Of a stretch of DNA of 64,000 nucleotides, positions 21,656 through 32,887 are shown one piece after another. The notes beneath the pieces were generated by a model that was not told the DNA's origin, did no database searches, and saw nothing but the letters and a program-made list of their open reading frames with translations. How positions within the stretch are numbered: position 1 is the first letter of the stretch; every line of letters begins with the position of its first letter. The translations under genes and the position numbers were made by a program. Origin of the DNA: Basidiobolus meristosporus CBS 931.73 (taxonomy: Eukaryota > Basidiobolomycota > Basidiobolomycetes > Basidiobolales > Basidiobolaceae). The stretch spans positions 24,091-88,090 of the forward strand of contig MCFE01000354.1 of NCBI GenBank assembly GCA_002104905.1, given 5' to 3'.

Positions 21656-24094
21656 ATGCCCCTAAGCGCTACTAATGGCGAGGGCGAGGGTGGCTCACCA
21701 CCATCGAACGATGCGTTAACAAAAAAGCCTAGAGCCTCGCGAGCATGCGACACTTGCCGAAAAAAGAAGGTGAAATGCGATAACGAAAAGCCTGCTTGTT
21801 CCAACTGCGTTGCGTATGGGTACGAGTGTACATACCTTGAGAAGCAGAAGAAAAGGGGCCCCCAACCAAGCTATCCGAAGGCGTTAGAGGACCGTTTGGA
21901 ACGTTTGGAAGCGGTACTTACCAATCTTGCCAAACGAGATTCTTCCTTACCCTCCGAAATCGTGGAAGAGTTCCGCTCCATCGAGCATACTCTGAGCGAG
22001 AGTAACCCTGAAGTATGTATAAGAATGGTTGTTTAGTTCTTGCAAGCAAATGACGGTTACTGACCGGTGCTATTTGGTCTTCAGAGATGTGAGGATTCCG
22101 TCGAGGAAGAGCTCGATAAACTCAAACTCGAAGATCCCAAATATTTTTCCTACGTTGGCAGTAGTTCTGGGGTCTACTTATTCAAAGGTGGCTCATTCTA
22201 CAAGCAAGGAAGATTGCAAAACGTCCACGAACTTATAGGCCGAGAGCCATACCTTAGCCCTAATCCGCTCTCGCTTGATCCAGCATTTCCTCCACCGGAA
22301 CTTCGCGAAGGACTGTTAACCAGCTATTTTCGGCACATCAATACATCGTTGCCAACCTTCCCCCTGGGCCGTAATGATAGAAGCCTTACCGCCGGCGACG
22401 ATACATCCGAGCTCCTGTATAACTGTATCTTCACGCTGGCCTCGTTTCATAACACGACGGAGGGACTCTTCCGTAGCCCAGAGGAGGCCTTCTTTGCATC
22501 GAGGGTGTTCCAGGCCAGGGCCAAAGCTCTGTTAGACCGACTCATTGTTATTCCATCTATTGGACTTGTTCAAGCACTGGTGCTACTAAGCTTACATCCT
22601 CAAAATTCATGGCTGTACCTCGGAATGGCCATTCGGATTGCTCAGGAGCTTGGACTACATAGGACGCTGAATTCACACAACTTGGACCCCATAGAGCGTG
22701 AGAGAAGGAAGCTTCTTTGGTGGAATTGTGTAGTGCTTGACAGAGGGATAAGCTCGTTTCTTGGAAGACCTTTAGCGATCCACGAGTCCGATTGCAACGC
22801 ATCACTCCCGTTGCTACCCGAGGTGCTTGCGAAGGAGGCATCGATCGACGTGAATGAGCTATCCTATAGCCAGCGAGCAATGAAATGCTACATCGTGTTC
22901 ATTCGACTCTCACAGATCATGGCAAGAATGCTGCGAGAAATCCACACCGCGGAAAGCACCTCCCAGGGGAAGATCAAAAACAGCTTAAAGGAGTTGAACC
23001 GCACGCTGAATCAATGGGAGTTGTCTCTACCCGAGGAATTCAAGTACAATTTCGAGGACACCAAGCTCAACGATCGTTATACCGTGATCCTCAATCTGTT
23101 GCATTGCTATTGTTTGATTGTCTTAAATCGACCCTTTATCCCTAAAACGTGCCGTAAAGCTACAGCAATTCACCCATCTCAGTTGATATGCGCCAAAGCA
23201 GCAAGCATACTGACCTACTGCGGCTATCACTATATGCGCAACAATCAGCACTGTATTCAAATGCATAACGGAGTGATGTTTACCGCGTGTACTGTTCATC
23301 TAATCAACAGCCTATCGGAAGATCCTGAGCTGTCGCGCATTTCCAAGCAGAACTTGAGGGCAGGGCTTGAGTACCTGAACACTGCTGGCAAAGCTTATCT
23401 GGAAGTCAAGCGCAGTTTGACATTGCTGGATGATCTCTTGAAGTCCTACAAGCTGAGTGGCTTGGAGGAGGTTCCGGTGTTGCCGACGCTCTACAATCCG
23501 GCGCATGTATCCTTCACATCCAGCACGCTTGGGAAGAATATCCAGCGACATGACTCCGAATCGCTGATCATCATCCCAACCGAGCTGGCCGACCACGTTC
23601 TATCATACAACAACCCATCAAACACCCCCTCGCCTTCGATGACATCCATCCGGTCACCATCCGTTGCCTCCCAACCGGCCGCTGAGCCCCAGGCGGCGTT
23701 CGACAAGGGAACACCGCAGCCAAGGTATTCATACATGCCTTATGAGTTATTAGCGCAACCAGTCAGCACGCCCAGCCAGTCACTATACCCGGATCCGGGG
23801 TGTCAAGAGACCTCTGCTGCACCTGGAATGTACCAATCGCCGACGTCAGTTCTCACTAGCCCACAGTATACAAGTTTGTGTTCCAATCCAGTTTTTCCTT
23901 TGGATTCACAAGGAATTGGAAGCCACTCCTCCAGTTTATTTCCTAATTCAGAGATGGCGTTCTACACGACACCCATGGACAGCCCCAACCAGCCTACAGA
24001 GCAACCTGGTTACAGCGCCCCGGTGATGAATCCTCTCCACATGGATGTGAACTTCGAGGAGTGGAATGCTTACATGGGCCAATTCATGAAGTAG
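21656..24094 (+). CDS. Zn2Cys6 fungal-specific transcription factor
   Basis: Exons 21656-22012 and 22085-24094 (GT-AG, phase 0), giving 788 residues. The binuclear cluster is complete: C31-X2-C34-X6-C41-X6-C48-X2-C51-X6-C58, with the basic loop RKKKVK, followed by a coiled-coil dimerisation segment (ALEDRLERLEAVLTNL). A fungal_trans middle homology region covers about residues 200-450 (LYLGMAIRIAQELGLHR, then RRKLLWWNCVVLDRGIS, then LGRPLAI). The tail is Ser/Pro/Gln-rich, as expected of an activation domain. XlnR/Gal4-like nuclear activator; target genes unknown. An in-frame Met 45 bp upstream (21611) is less likely because the PLSATNGEGEG start matches typical N-termini better. It is the nearest gene upstream of the terpene synthase. 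Confidence 0.92.
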
Positions 24095-24673
24095 ACTTGT
24101 AAAATAATGCATGGAGAGACCGCTTAGATTAGCCAATAAACAAAATCAAGTTCATGTATATTTGTGCTCGGCGTGTAACGGGCACATCATCTGTTTTCGA
24201 ATCAAGATCTCGTTGGACGATTTTGGAAGTGGCGTTCTCTCCCAATTCACGGTGAAGCCGGCATTAATGAGGATGTGTAGGTCTTGCTAGCACCGGTTCG
24301 AATCCGGATTGACTTCCAAGCTCTACCGCATAGATCACGCATCACCTTCCAAACACAACCACCGATCCGGATCACGCCGGAATTGCTCTCGCTCAGTTGG
24401 GCAGGATATTGGATCTCTCATGCTGGCACGAAGCATAGCCGCAGATGCTTGGATATTTATTGCACAGGAGTGGACAGCTAGATTTGGAACTAGCGATAAT
24501 GAGACGATTACGCAGGATGGAGGATAGGAGAGCCAGAGTTGGTCAAGTGACAAGTGATCAGATGTTTGCTGAGGCAGCTCTTGCAGCGCTTCCTGAACGG
24601 GAAAGTTTTCGCCTCCTTCTTGTTAGGAAAATCCATCCCAAACAAGCGCCTACATACCTGGCAAGCACGCTGA

Positions 24674-24801
24674 AATCCCTTGATAGGAGCATGGAAATAG
24701 AACGGGAGCGTGGAGTTGGAATCCCTCGATGAGAGCATGGAAATCAGAACGGGAGCGTGGAGTTGGAGTCCCGCGATGGGAGCATGAAAGCCAGAATCCC
24801 T
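24674..24801. repeat. 47-bp minisatellite, about 2.7 copies
   Basis: Units begin at 24674 (46 bp), 24720 (47 bp) and 24767 (partial). They share the cores GAGCATGGAAAT and AACGGGAGCGTGGAG, with a few substitutions between copies. The array lies 440-570 bp upstream of the terpene synthase start. Confidence 0.85.
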
Positions 24802-25173
24802 GGCCAAGAATCGCCTCCCGAGCATGATCCAAGTGACCGAAGCACGGCCTCTTGCCATTGATTCGGACTTATATGGCGGCGTGTCTCATTGCTGGTTCTG
24901 GAATATCGGGCTACGGTGTACCGGTGAGATGCGACCAAGGGAAGTATTGGAGACCCTGCGTACTCTCCTCCCAGGAAATGAGGTTGTTTATTCAGCAGCC
25001 TCAATCTTCCCAAAATCAACCTGCATAGGTCAGAAACGAGCTTCATTTCTCCAAAGCTGTCTAGATTAAAAGTCACATTATGCCCCCCTTTCCCCAATTA
25101 GTACCGATGATGAGCAGTCACGACCGCTTCTCTAGGAATTGTGGATTTGATAACCCCTTGCCAACTACGCTTG

Positions 25174-25180
25174 TATATAA
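25174..25180 (+). promoter_or_regulatory. TATA box of the terpene synthase
   Basis: TATATAA lies 60 bp upstream of the ATG at 25240. It argues that the in-frame Met at 25141 is upstream of transcription and that 25240 is the real start. Confidence 0.6.
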
Positions 25181-25239
25181 GGTCTTGGCTCCGGATACCC
25201 ACTACATCATCCACGTTAGTTATTTATTCTCCCTTGACT

Positions 25240-26514
25240 ATGAAAATCCACGTCAAAGAAATCGAGTGCTCTTTCCCCTCCTTGATTCACGAGAAGTTCG
25301 GCAAGGTAGAGGATGCCACGAATGATTGGCTTCTTGAGTTCAATCTGATCCAGAGCAGATCTGCTTTGGAGCGTGTCAACAGATCCAAACTGGGTCGACT
25401 TCCCTGCCGCATCCACCCACGCACCCCCTTCAAGTTTGTGCTCTGGGCCACCAAACTCTACACGTGGCTCTTCATGTTCGACGACCAATTCGACGATGGC
25501 CCACTTGGCAGAAAGATGACCAAGATGTATCCCATCTTCGTTGCTCTGCTAAAAATCCTCGGCACCGACGCTGCCGACGAGGCCATCACCGAGTTCACCA
25601 AGAAGATGAGGGCCCACTTCGAAAAGGAGAACAGCGCCAACGGCGAGAAGGCCATGCTGAAGCGGGTGCGAAGACGCTCCTCGGCATGGAACATTGCCGC
25701 CAAGTTCGTTGATCTCGTCAGCTGCAAGAACAACATCCCCATCGATTACTCGTTATGGGAGGACCCACTAGCCATGTACGCCGACCATATCCAGCGAGTC
25801 TTGACCTCCCCGATATGTCTCTCGTTGGCTGAGCTGTGGCGCGACTACTGCCGCTTCACCGATCCCGATTTACAAGAACGCACATCGTTCTACTTCGCGC
25901 GCTACCTGCGGTCCTATTTCAAGGAATGCGAGATGCGCAAGGCCAAAGGTTTCCCGGATGTTGAGACCTACATCCGCAATCGGCAAGACGCCGGAGGGAT
26001 GCTACTGAGTTTGGAGGTGATTGAGTTCACCGAGCAAGCCCCGATTCCCAAGGAAATCTATCAGTCCGCTGATTTCCAGAAGCTGCGGGTGCAAATCATC
26101 AACATCGTCTGTTGGACCAACGACCTCTTCTCTTTCGAGAAGGAGTACGCCCACGGCGACATCAACAATCTGGTCATCGTGCTGCAAAACGCCTTGCAGT
26201 GCCCGTTCCAGGAGGCCGCCGACAAAGCCAACGACATGTTGGCTGAGGAGATCCGAGCTTTCGTCGACACACAGGAAACCCTCCAGAGCTGGGTCAGAGA
26301 GAAGTACGACAAAGAGGTCAGCGACTCGCTCGGAAGACACATCTTCATCTACCAAAACTGGATCAAGGGGCACATTGACTGGTGCTTTGAATCGTTACGC
26401 TACCACCAAGTCCCAGATGTCGACCAGTACTTGGAGAACATCTTCACCTGCAATGCCAAAAGTGACATGCGCCGCAAAAAGAACGCCATTATCAACCAAA
26501 CCATCCAGACCTAA
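25240..26514 (+). CDS. Bacterial-type class I terpene synthase (sesquiterpene cyclase-like)
   Basis: Single exon, 424 residues from the ATG at 25240. The metal-binding motif is FMFDDQFDDG (Asp81, Asp82, Asp85). The NSE triad is NDLFSFEKE (Asn294, Ser298, Glu302). The pyrophosphate-sensor Arg248 (YIRNRQDAGG) lies exactly 46 residues before Asn294, the spacing known for bacterial type I terpene synthases. The C-terminal NWIKGHIDWCFESLRY (Arg387-Tyr388) also matches the bacterial W...W...RY end. It would ionise a prenyl diphosphate (probably farnesyl) in the cytosol with Mg2+; the product cannot be read from sequence. It has no intron, and its third positions are visibly richer in C/G than neighbouring genes apart from PGK, so transfer from bacteria is plausible. 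No P450 or transporter adjoins it; only the Zn2Cys6 gene upstream could regulate it. Confidence 0.9.
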   Translation: MKIHVKEIECSFPSLIHEKFGKVEDATNDWLLEFNLIQSRSALERVNRSKLGRLPCRIHPRTPFKFVLWATKLYTWLFMFDDQFDDGPLGRKMTKMYPIFVALLKILGTDAADEAITEFTKKMRAHFEKENSANGEKAMLKRVRRRSSAWNIAAKFVDLVSCKNNIPIDYSLWEDPLAMYADHIQRVLTSPICLSLAELWRDYCRFTDPDLQERTSFYFARYLRSYFKECEMRKAKGFPDVETYIRNRQDAGGMLLSLEVIEFTEQAPIPKEIYQSADFQKLRVQIINIVCWTNDLFSFEKEYAHGDINNLVIVLQNALQCPFQEAADKANDMLAEEIRAFVDTQETLQSWVREKYDKEVSDSLGRHIFIYQNWIKGHIDWCFESLRYHQVPDVDQYLENIFTCNAKSDMRRKKNAIINQTIQT

Positions 26515-27345
26515 TGCCATTCGCGCCTTAACAATGCTAATCCCCTACTACAGAACCTCCATCTCTCCCTATTACTGCCGCTTCCACATACTACTTGGCT
26601 GGATGGACATTATATATTAAGAATATCGGTTAAATTCGTCGAGAGATTTGTAATTTTTTGGATTTTGCTCCTTCTCTACCCTACACTACCTACCCCACAG
26701 CCACCATAAACCCGCCTGCACATCGTATGGCGTATAATCTCCACCTTTATTTTGATGGCCCCATCTTTAGATCTAAACTCAATTCAATAAAAGCCCATCT
26801 CGGTTTAGCGAATCATCGTTGGATGTGAATTCATGATGCATGGGGCTTTTAGCTTAATTGAAACCGATCATTGATATTAGATTTCATGAGATGCATGTGC
26901 GTGCCCGGGGTGGGATGGAGTTTGGTTGGCACTCCTTACTTTGCTAGCCTGATTGCTACCATAATGCACATAAACTTCCGGGAGTCAAATGATGGATCTG
27001 ATGGAGATATGGTTGTATTGAACAATTGTCTGGCTTGATGCAGCCCCTATGTACTTTCTAATAAATTACGTGGAAATGGGTGGAGACAGTTGGCCTGCTA
27101 AATGAGTATCTAATTGTGGCGATGCTCTAGATAGTCAAAGAAAGGAGCCGTTGGCTAGCTGATATGCTGTGATCCGGTTGGCTGGAGGGCATGGACATGA
27201 ATGCTCTTGGTCGTGTGCCATGTGCCGTATGCCGTGTATCATGCTACTGTTCAACCCTTTCAACTGACAATCAGGATATCTGGATCCTGGATCCTTGCTG
27301 ATATCCGTTACATCTTTCTAAAACTGCGATTGATCCTGATTCAAG
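26515..27345. other. Intergenic, convergent 3' region
   Basis: AT-rich 3' flanks of the terpene synthase (+) and the coiled-coil gene (-). No coding, repeat or RNA feature supported. Confidence 0.5.
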
Positions 27346-28677
27346 TTAGCTCAAAAAGGGAACGCCACTATCGGATGCTAAGCCAATATTTACGTCAAGT
27401 AAACCTACCGTCTCTGAGGGCTGTTGTAGGTGAATCGAAACTGGCGCTACCATCTGGTGATTACTCTGGAGATGCGCCATGTGTGCTTCGTTTCCAATGG
27501 AGCTCTTCTCCTGTGTGTCTGGCACGCCCGCATTCTTGATGTCTAGTGGGCTGGCGGTGCACATCCGCTTCGCAGGAGGAGTCATGATTCCCTGGAACAC
27601 AACGCCGTTAGTCAATGGCCACCGTAGATGCGCCAGGCCAACCTACATCCGACATGGTGTCTGAGAATTGCGGCGACGGTTGGTGCTCCTGCTCCGGATG
27701 TTGCGCTTGTTGGGAATGGACCAAATGGCGCTGTGTCGGATGTGACTCAGACAGTCTCTATCCATAAAAGTGTAAGCGGCAATCCCATGAAGATCAAACC
27801 AATGAGCGCCTGCTACCTTTTTAAATCTGGCCTTGGTGTTCTTCACCTTGACGCTCACGATCTTCACCAGCTCGTCCTTCAGGTCGTTTTTCTGGACATG
27901 TGGGAAATTCACCTCCACGAAGTGATCCCATGCTGGTGAGTCGTAGATCTCGAACTTCTTCATCGTCGTGATGGCTACAAATAGGGGTGGGTGATGGATG
28001 ATTAGTATATCCGGATTTCCTCCCGACATCGGTGACTTACTTACCTCCGACATTGTTGTTAACATTGGTGTATGAGACAGCATTTTTCTCGATGTAATTC
28101 ATGGCTTTGGACGCAAACTGACGAAGGAGGACCTTGACTTTGGCGCTCTCCTCTGACGGCAATTGAGAAACTAGCGCAAATACGAGTTCGGTTAGGTGCT
28201 GTCTAGCTGGGAGGTAGTTGACAGGTTGTACGTACCAGGGGTTAAGCTTGTGTGGGTGGTAAGCATTGGTCCACTGACCGGGGTCCGAAGTAGCCGCGTC
28301 TGCGCAGGAGTTAGGTGAGTGGGGGGAGTAGGGGTTTGTGGGAGTGTAGTTCGGATACTAGTGGGCGTCCCGGTGGGGTTACTCGGGATTGGGGCTCGGG
28401 AGGCTTGCCCTCCAAGAAGCTCATTAAATTTCGACTCCAGGCCGGAGACACGGGCTTGGATGGCTTGGGCGGAACATATACCAAAAGCCTCGTTTATTTT
28501 TTCTTCCAGTGCGTCCAAACGCTCGATGAATGGACCTAACTTCGACAGCCACCTGAGACAGAATGGTCGTTTGGATATCATCCAGTTGCTGCCGAACCTG
28601 AGCGCCGACATCGTCCACCTCCCTTACGTCAAAGTAATGGTGGTTCGGGTTGGCCGCCATTGAGTCGTGGACAACAT
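27346..28677 (-). CDS. Unknown coiled-coil protein, six exons
   Basis: Exons on the minus strand: 28677-28628, 28552-28236, 28170-28045, 27974-27817, 27757-27647 and 27591-27346. All are GT-AG and phase-consistent, giving 335 residues. Exons 2-6 are solid because five junctions close in frame. I do not recognise the family. Visible parts: a coiled coil (PFIERLDALEEKINEAF), a Pro/Thr-rich linker, and a compact Lys-rich domain over exons 3-4 (SEESAKVKVLLRQFASKAM, then FEIYDSPAWDHFVEVNFP, then LVKIVSVKVKNTKARFKK). A Gln/His-rich tail with a basic TPPAKR patch follows. The basic, modular look suggests a nuclear or DNA-associated protein; that is inference. Exon 1 is uncertain: another frame starting at the Met at about 28704 (MNYPEQSAGNVV) reads coding-like for 60 codons and would join exon 2 only through a one-base shift near 28550. 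Confidence 0.6.
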
Positions 28678-28703
28678 TTCCAGCAGACTGTTCAGGGTAA
28701 TTC

Positions 28704-29184
28704 ATGGTGAGTCTGGTTGGAATTTTCTCGAATATATCTTCCTGACAGCAACCGGCTGCTTCAAGAAGCAAATTTGACCAGTCAGAAATTCCGAAACCAA
28801 TCTGATTTTCCTGAATGCCATCTCTTTTTTCGTCGTTTTTTTTCGGAACACATGCAAATGGTACTGGGAATCGTGGAATCGAATGATCACATGGGCGATT
28901 GGGACCAGCCCATCGACTGTGTCGTTCCACGTTTCCATTTGACTTGAACTTGTTCCCTGCTAATGTTCCGAAATTCCATGCTTTCTGTGTTGAGTCCCGG
29001 TTATTTCCTTATTAGTTGGACCATCAGTTCGCAAATACAACATGTGCTTCAGTTTATTGAGATGGTATGTTGGTATAGTTGAGACATATGCATATATCAT
29101 GATGTATGTATTAAATAAGGTATCCAAGGATGTGGCTGAGAGCTGCCACCATAAATACGCTTAGTGCTCTCTGCTCGCAAACAT
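28704..29184. other. Short intergenic between coiled-coil gene and GT69 copy 1
   Basis: Upstream region of the minus-strand coiled-coil gene and 3' flank of GT69 copy 1. The left edge of the tandem duplication falls near 29085. No other gene supported. Confidence 0.4.
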
Positions 29185-29257
29185 TCAGTGGAAGTCGTCA
29201 CTATGAAGATTTCAAATTATTAATAGGCAGAACATTAGGTGAGGACACGAAAGATAC

Positions 29258-30526
29258 TTACATGATACACTCGTAATTCTTCTCTTGAGTAATGTTGCCA
29301 CGGATCCAATAATCGGACTCCAGTGGGAATATCCCACTGTATTCCATAAAGACCTGGGCGAATTTCCAGCGGAGTAGTTCGTTCCAGAGGAAGTACGATG
29401 TGTAGTCGTAGGTGACCAAGACTCGGGGGTTCATGAATATCTTCTTGTACCCGTAGTCTTGTAGGTCGCTGGGCAGCAGGAAGCATTCCGAGGAGTAGCA
29501 TTCTCCTTCTTTGCTGGAGCGGAACTTCAAGCTCTGGTGTGCATAGAACGGCTTGGTGTCGAGGGCGACCACGCCGTTCCAACAGGAGTACACGGGGAAG
29601 TCTTGGCGATCGCGGAGGAGTTGCTGGGTTGGGAGATCCTGGATGAAGGGATAATACATGCTAACTAGGCGACCATTACGGTCACGAGCTACCCAACGAT
29701 CATACAGTCCAGAGTAGTCGAAATCAATGGAGCACGCCATATCGTAGTTCCCTCTGTAGTTCGCAGAACATTAGTGAGTGCCATATCTGGGCGGATGAGG
29801 CTGGTCTACTTACTGATTGGTATCCAGGAGATGGAGGATCTGCTCAGACGTGAACACGATATCGTTGAAAAACAGAATCCGGTCGTATCGTTCGCTCTGG
29901 TTGGTTGCCGAGTATGTTTCATAGAAAGGCTCCAAGGCCTGGTTTCGTATCTCAGCCATGAAGGGAATCCGGTTAATGATACGATTGCTCGTGTCTGCAT
30001 CGTCAGACATACGGATTCTGTGCCGAATCCCTTGTTGGTCGAGCAGTTTGTCGAACTTTCTCAAGAACTGCTTAGTTCCGTCTTTGCTATTACTCTCCAC
30101 GATCGATATATACACTGAAGCAGGCCCAAGAGTGCTTACAAGCCGGAGGAGCTCTCTAGACCACTGTGGTAGGATGGCCTCGTTATTGTAGAGGTTGGCG
30201 GCGATGAAGTATTTTTCGCTCGAATCAATATCAGGGGCAGATAGGGCGGGAGCGGTCAGGTCTTGTACACAGAAAATAAATAGCACGAGACCAAAGCATA
30301 CAATAGCCAGCTGAAAGTATGGTTTGCTCAAGAGAGAAGGATCTCCAGACCGTTGGGAATATAAATATACAAGAATTAGGAAGACGGTCTGGATTAAGAT
30401 GTACTTGACAAGGTGATAAAATATGAGGTATGACGAGAAGGAGCACCATCCGAGGACGATGAAATTAAAAAGGAACAGCGATACAACTGCAGCCACAGCC
30501 ACAGACCTCTTTGGTGTTAACTTCAT
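29258..30526 (-). CDS. GT69 alpha-1,3-mannosyltransferase-like (CAP59/CMT1 family), copy 1
   Basis: Exons on the minus strand: 30526-29814 and 29753-29258 (60-bp GT-AG intron, phase 2), 402 residues. Three N-terminal hydrophobic segments (about residues 10-100) anchor it in the Golgi/ER membrane. The luminal part has the family signatures YFIAANLYNNEAILPQW, ISIVESNSKDGT, the D-x-D-bearing ACSIDFDYSG, and CWNGVVALDTKPF. Members transfer mannose to capsule or wall glycans in Cryptococcus; the acceptor here is unknown. The stop overlaps a good donor (ATGTAAGT), so a further small exon ending near 29185 is possible. Compared with copy 2, four residues or fewer differ. Confidence 0.85.
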
Positions 30527-30828
30527 GGTTGATTCTTGTAGCTGCTCAGGATGCTTCTTGGCTGCACTTGAAAAAATACCACTATCCCTTTATAGTACTG
30601 CCCCTGTAACTACTAACTATTAGAGAAGTTATCTCAACTATGGGGTTAAACAAACCTATTTAACTAGAATTGTCCAAAATAATCAATTGAAGCCCATCGG
30701 TTGACCAATTAGTGCCGCGATTACTCAATCCAAGTAGAAATGATTGTTTTTGTTGACTAATTAGAATTGGTGAGACTTATTAAGGGTAACTCCAAGTACC
30801 ATGACTATTTGTCCTTTATATGTCCAGC

Positions 30829-31186
30829 ATATACCTAGACGATACTAGAGCAAGAACAGAGAAAAATCTAGAGTGCCTCTGCGAATACAAAAGTTCTATG
30901 CTAACAAGTCGGTTTTATCTTTAGTTATTGTGTCGCACGAGATGTATTTACTTCTGTGTTTTGGCATATGCATTAGATCTTTGTCGAGAGAGGTTGTTTG
31001 CCTTGACCGACCTAGCAGGTACAATCTTCAGCCATTTTATTGCCTCCAGGTCGAGGAGTTCAGCAAACGATGGAAAGGCAGCAAGAAGGAGTGCGAATTC
31101 AAGGCTAGCGTTATTGCTCGCACACCAAGCAACAAAACAAGAGGAAGAGTTGTCGGTGGTTGACGACCTCCTGGGGACAACCAAGG
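30829..31186 (+). pseudogene. Truncated 5' fragment of the PWWP gene (left duplication unit)
   Basis: Sequence from about 30829 to 31186 matches exons 1-3 of the PWWP gene at 32888-33430. It lacks most of exon 1 and the first intron, including the VWVKHRGKWWPGRV core, and ends abruptly at the duplication junction. Its frame is broken, so no functional product is expected; it may still share the promoter of GT69 copy 1. Confidence 0.8.
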
Positions 31187-31323
31187 CATATGCATATATT
31201 ATGATGTATGTATGAATAGGGTAATTATGGTCGTGACTACCATATACATGCTCAGCGCATTCTGCTCATAAACACTGAATGCTTTATACTATGCGGAATA
31301 CCAGATGAGGACACGAAGGGTGC

Positions 31324-32592
31324 TTACATGATACATTCGTAATTCCTCTCTTGAGTAATGTTGCCACGGATCCAATTATCAGACTCCAGTGGGAATATCC
31401 CACTGTATTCCATAAAGACCTGGGCGAATTTCCAGCGGAGTAGTTCGTTCCAGAGGAAGTACGATGTGTAGTCGTAGGTGACCAAGACTCGGGGGTTCAT
31501 GAATATCTTCTTGTACCCGTAGTCTTGTAGGTCGCTGGGCAGCAGGAAGCATTCCGAGGAGTAGCATTCTCCTTCTTTGCTGGAGCGGAACTTCAAGCTC
31601 TGGTGTGCATAGAACGGCTTGGTGTCGAGGGCGACCACGCCGTTCCAACAGGAGTACACGGGGAAGTCTTGGCGATCGCGGAGGAGTTGCTGGGTTGGGA
31701 GATCCTGGATGAAGGGATAATACATGCTAACTAGGCGACCATTACGGTCGCGAGCTACCCAACGATCATACAGTCCAGAGTGGTCGAAATCAATGGAGCA
31801 CGCCATATCGTAGTTCCCTCTGTAGTTCGCAGAACATTAGTGAGTGCCATATCTGGGCGGATGAGGCTGGTCTACTTACTGGTTGGTATCCAGGAGATGG
31901 AGGATCTGCTCAGACGTGAACACGATATCGTTGAAAAAGAGAATCCGGTCGTATCGTTCGCTCTGGTTGGTTGCCGAGTATGTTTCATAGAAAGGCTCCA
32001 AGGCCTGGTTTCGTATCTCAGCCATGAAGGGAATCCGGTTAATGATACGATTGCTCGTGTCTGCATCGTCAGACATACGGATTCTGTGCCGAATCCCTTG
32101 TTGGTCAAGCAGTTTGTCGAACTTTCTCAAGAACTGCTTAGTTCCGTCTTTGCTATTACTCTCCACGATCGATATATACACTGAAGCAGGCCCAAGAGTG
32201 CTTACAAGCCGGAGGAGCTCTCTAGACCACTGTGGTAGGATGGCCTCGTTATTGTAGAGGTTGGCGGCGATGAAGTATTTTTCGCTCGAATCAATATCAG
32301 GGGCAGATAGGGCGGGAGCGGTCAGGTCTTGTACACAGAAAATAAACAGCACGAGACCAAAGCATACAATAGCCAGCTGAAAGTATGGTTTGCTCAAGAG
32401 AGAAGGATCTCCAGACCGTTGGGAATATAAATATACAAGAATTAGGAAGACGGTCTGGATTAAGATGTACTTGACAAGGTGATAGAATATGAGGTATGAA
32501 GAGAAGGAGCACCATCCGAGGACGATGAAATTAAAAAGGAACAGCGATACAACTGCAGCCACAGCCACAGACCTCTTTGGTGTTAACTTCAT
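31324..32592 (-). CDS. GT69 alpha-1,3-mannosyltransferase-like (CAP59/CMT1 family), copy 2
   Basis: Exons on the minus strand 32592-31880 and 31819-31324, the same structure as copy 1. Motifs are identical except ACSIDFDHSG in place of DYSG; SDNWIRG replaces SDYWIRG and QERNYEC replaces QEKNYEC. The exon 1 protein is unchanged. Signature and membrane topology are as for copy 1. Both frames are open, so both copies look functional and the duplication looks recent. The start lies about 295 bp from the divergent start of the intact PWWP gene, so a shared promoter is likely. Confidence 0.85.
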
Positions 32593-32887
32593 GGTTGATT
32601 CTTGTAGCTGCTCAGGATGCTTCTTGACCGCGCTTAAAATACCACTATCCCTTTATAGTACTACCCATGTAACCTAATTCTAATAAGTAAAGACTTATCA
32701 ACTGTGGGGTTAAACAAACCTATTTAGCTAAAATGGTCCAAAATGATCAATCGAAGTCTGTCAGTTGACCAATTAGTGTCGCGATTACTCAATCTAGGTA
32801 AAGCAGTTTGTTTTTGTTGACTAATTAGAATTGGTGTGGCTTATTAAGGGTAACTCCAAGTACCACGACTATCTATTTGTCCTTCAT

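Larger units (their letters stand above)
24095..25239. other. Intergenic, upstream of the terpene synthase
   Basis: It holds a 47-bp minisatellite and a TATA box (separate entries). Short open frames of 60-117 codons on both strands overlap the minisatellite and have no recognisable domain. A GGTTCGAATCC box at 24292 is not part of a foldable tRNA. Confidence 0.5.

Noticed and set aside
24225-24317. tRNA candidate around the GGTTCGAATCC box at 24292
   Set aside because: The T-stem closes only four pairs, the acceptor pairing GGAAGT/ACTTCC leaves a misplaced nucleotide, and no D or anticodon arm forms. It is not a tRNA.
24445-25097. Short ORFs around the 47-bp minisatellite (95-117 codons)
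   Set aside because: They read through the minisatellite in several frames and show no domain; their repeats come from the DNA repeat.
26021-26620. 199-codon Ser/Arg-rich frame overlapping the terpene synthase
   Set aside because: Shifted-frame shadow of a GC-biased gene.
21656-28677. A full terpene biosynthetic gene cluster
   Set aside because: No P450, dehydrogenase, transporter or prenyl-diphosphate synthase lies nearby; only the cyclase and a possible regulator are present.
29235-29582. Antisense or shifted ORFs within both GT69 copies
   Set aside because: Conserved between copies only because the DNA is duplicated; real GT69 frame explains the conservation.
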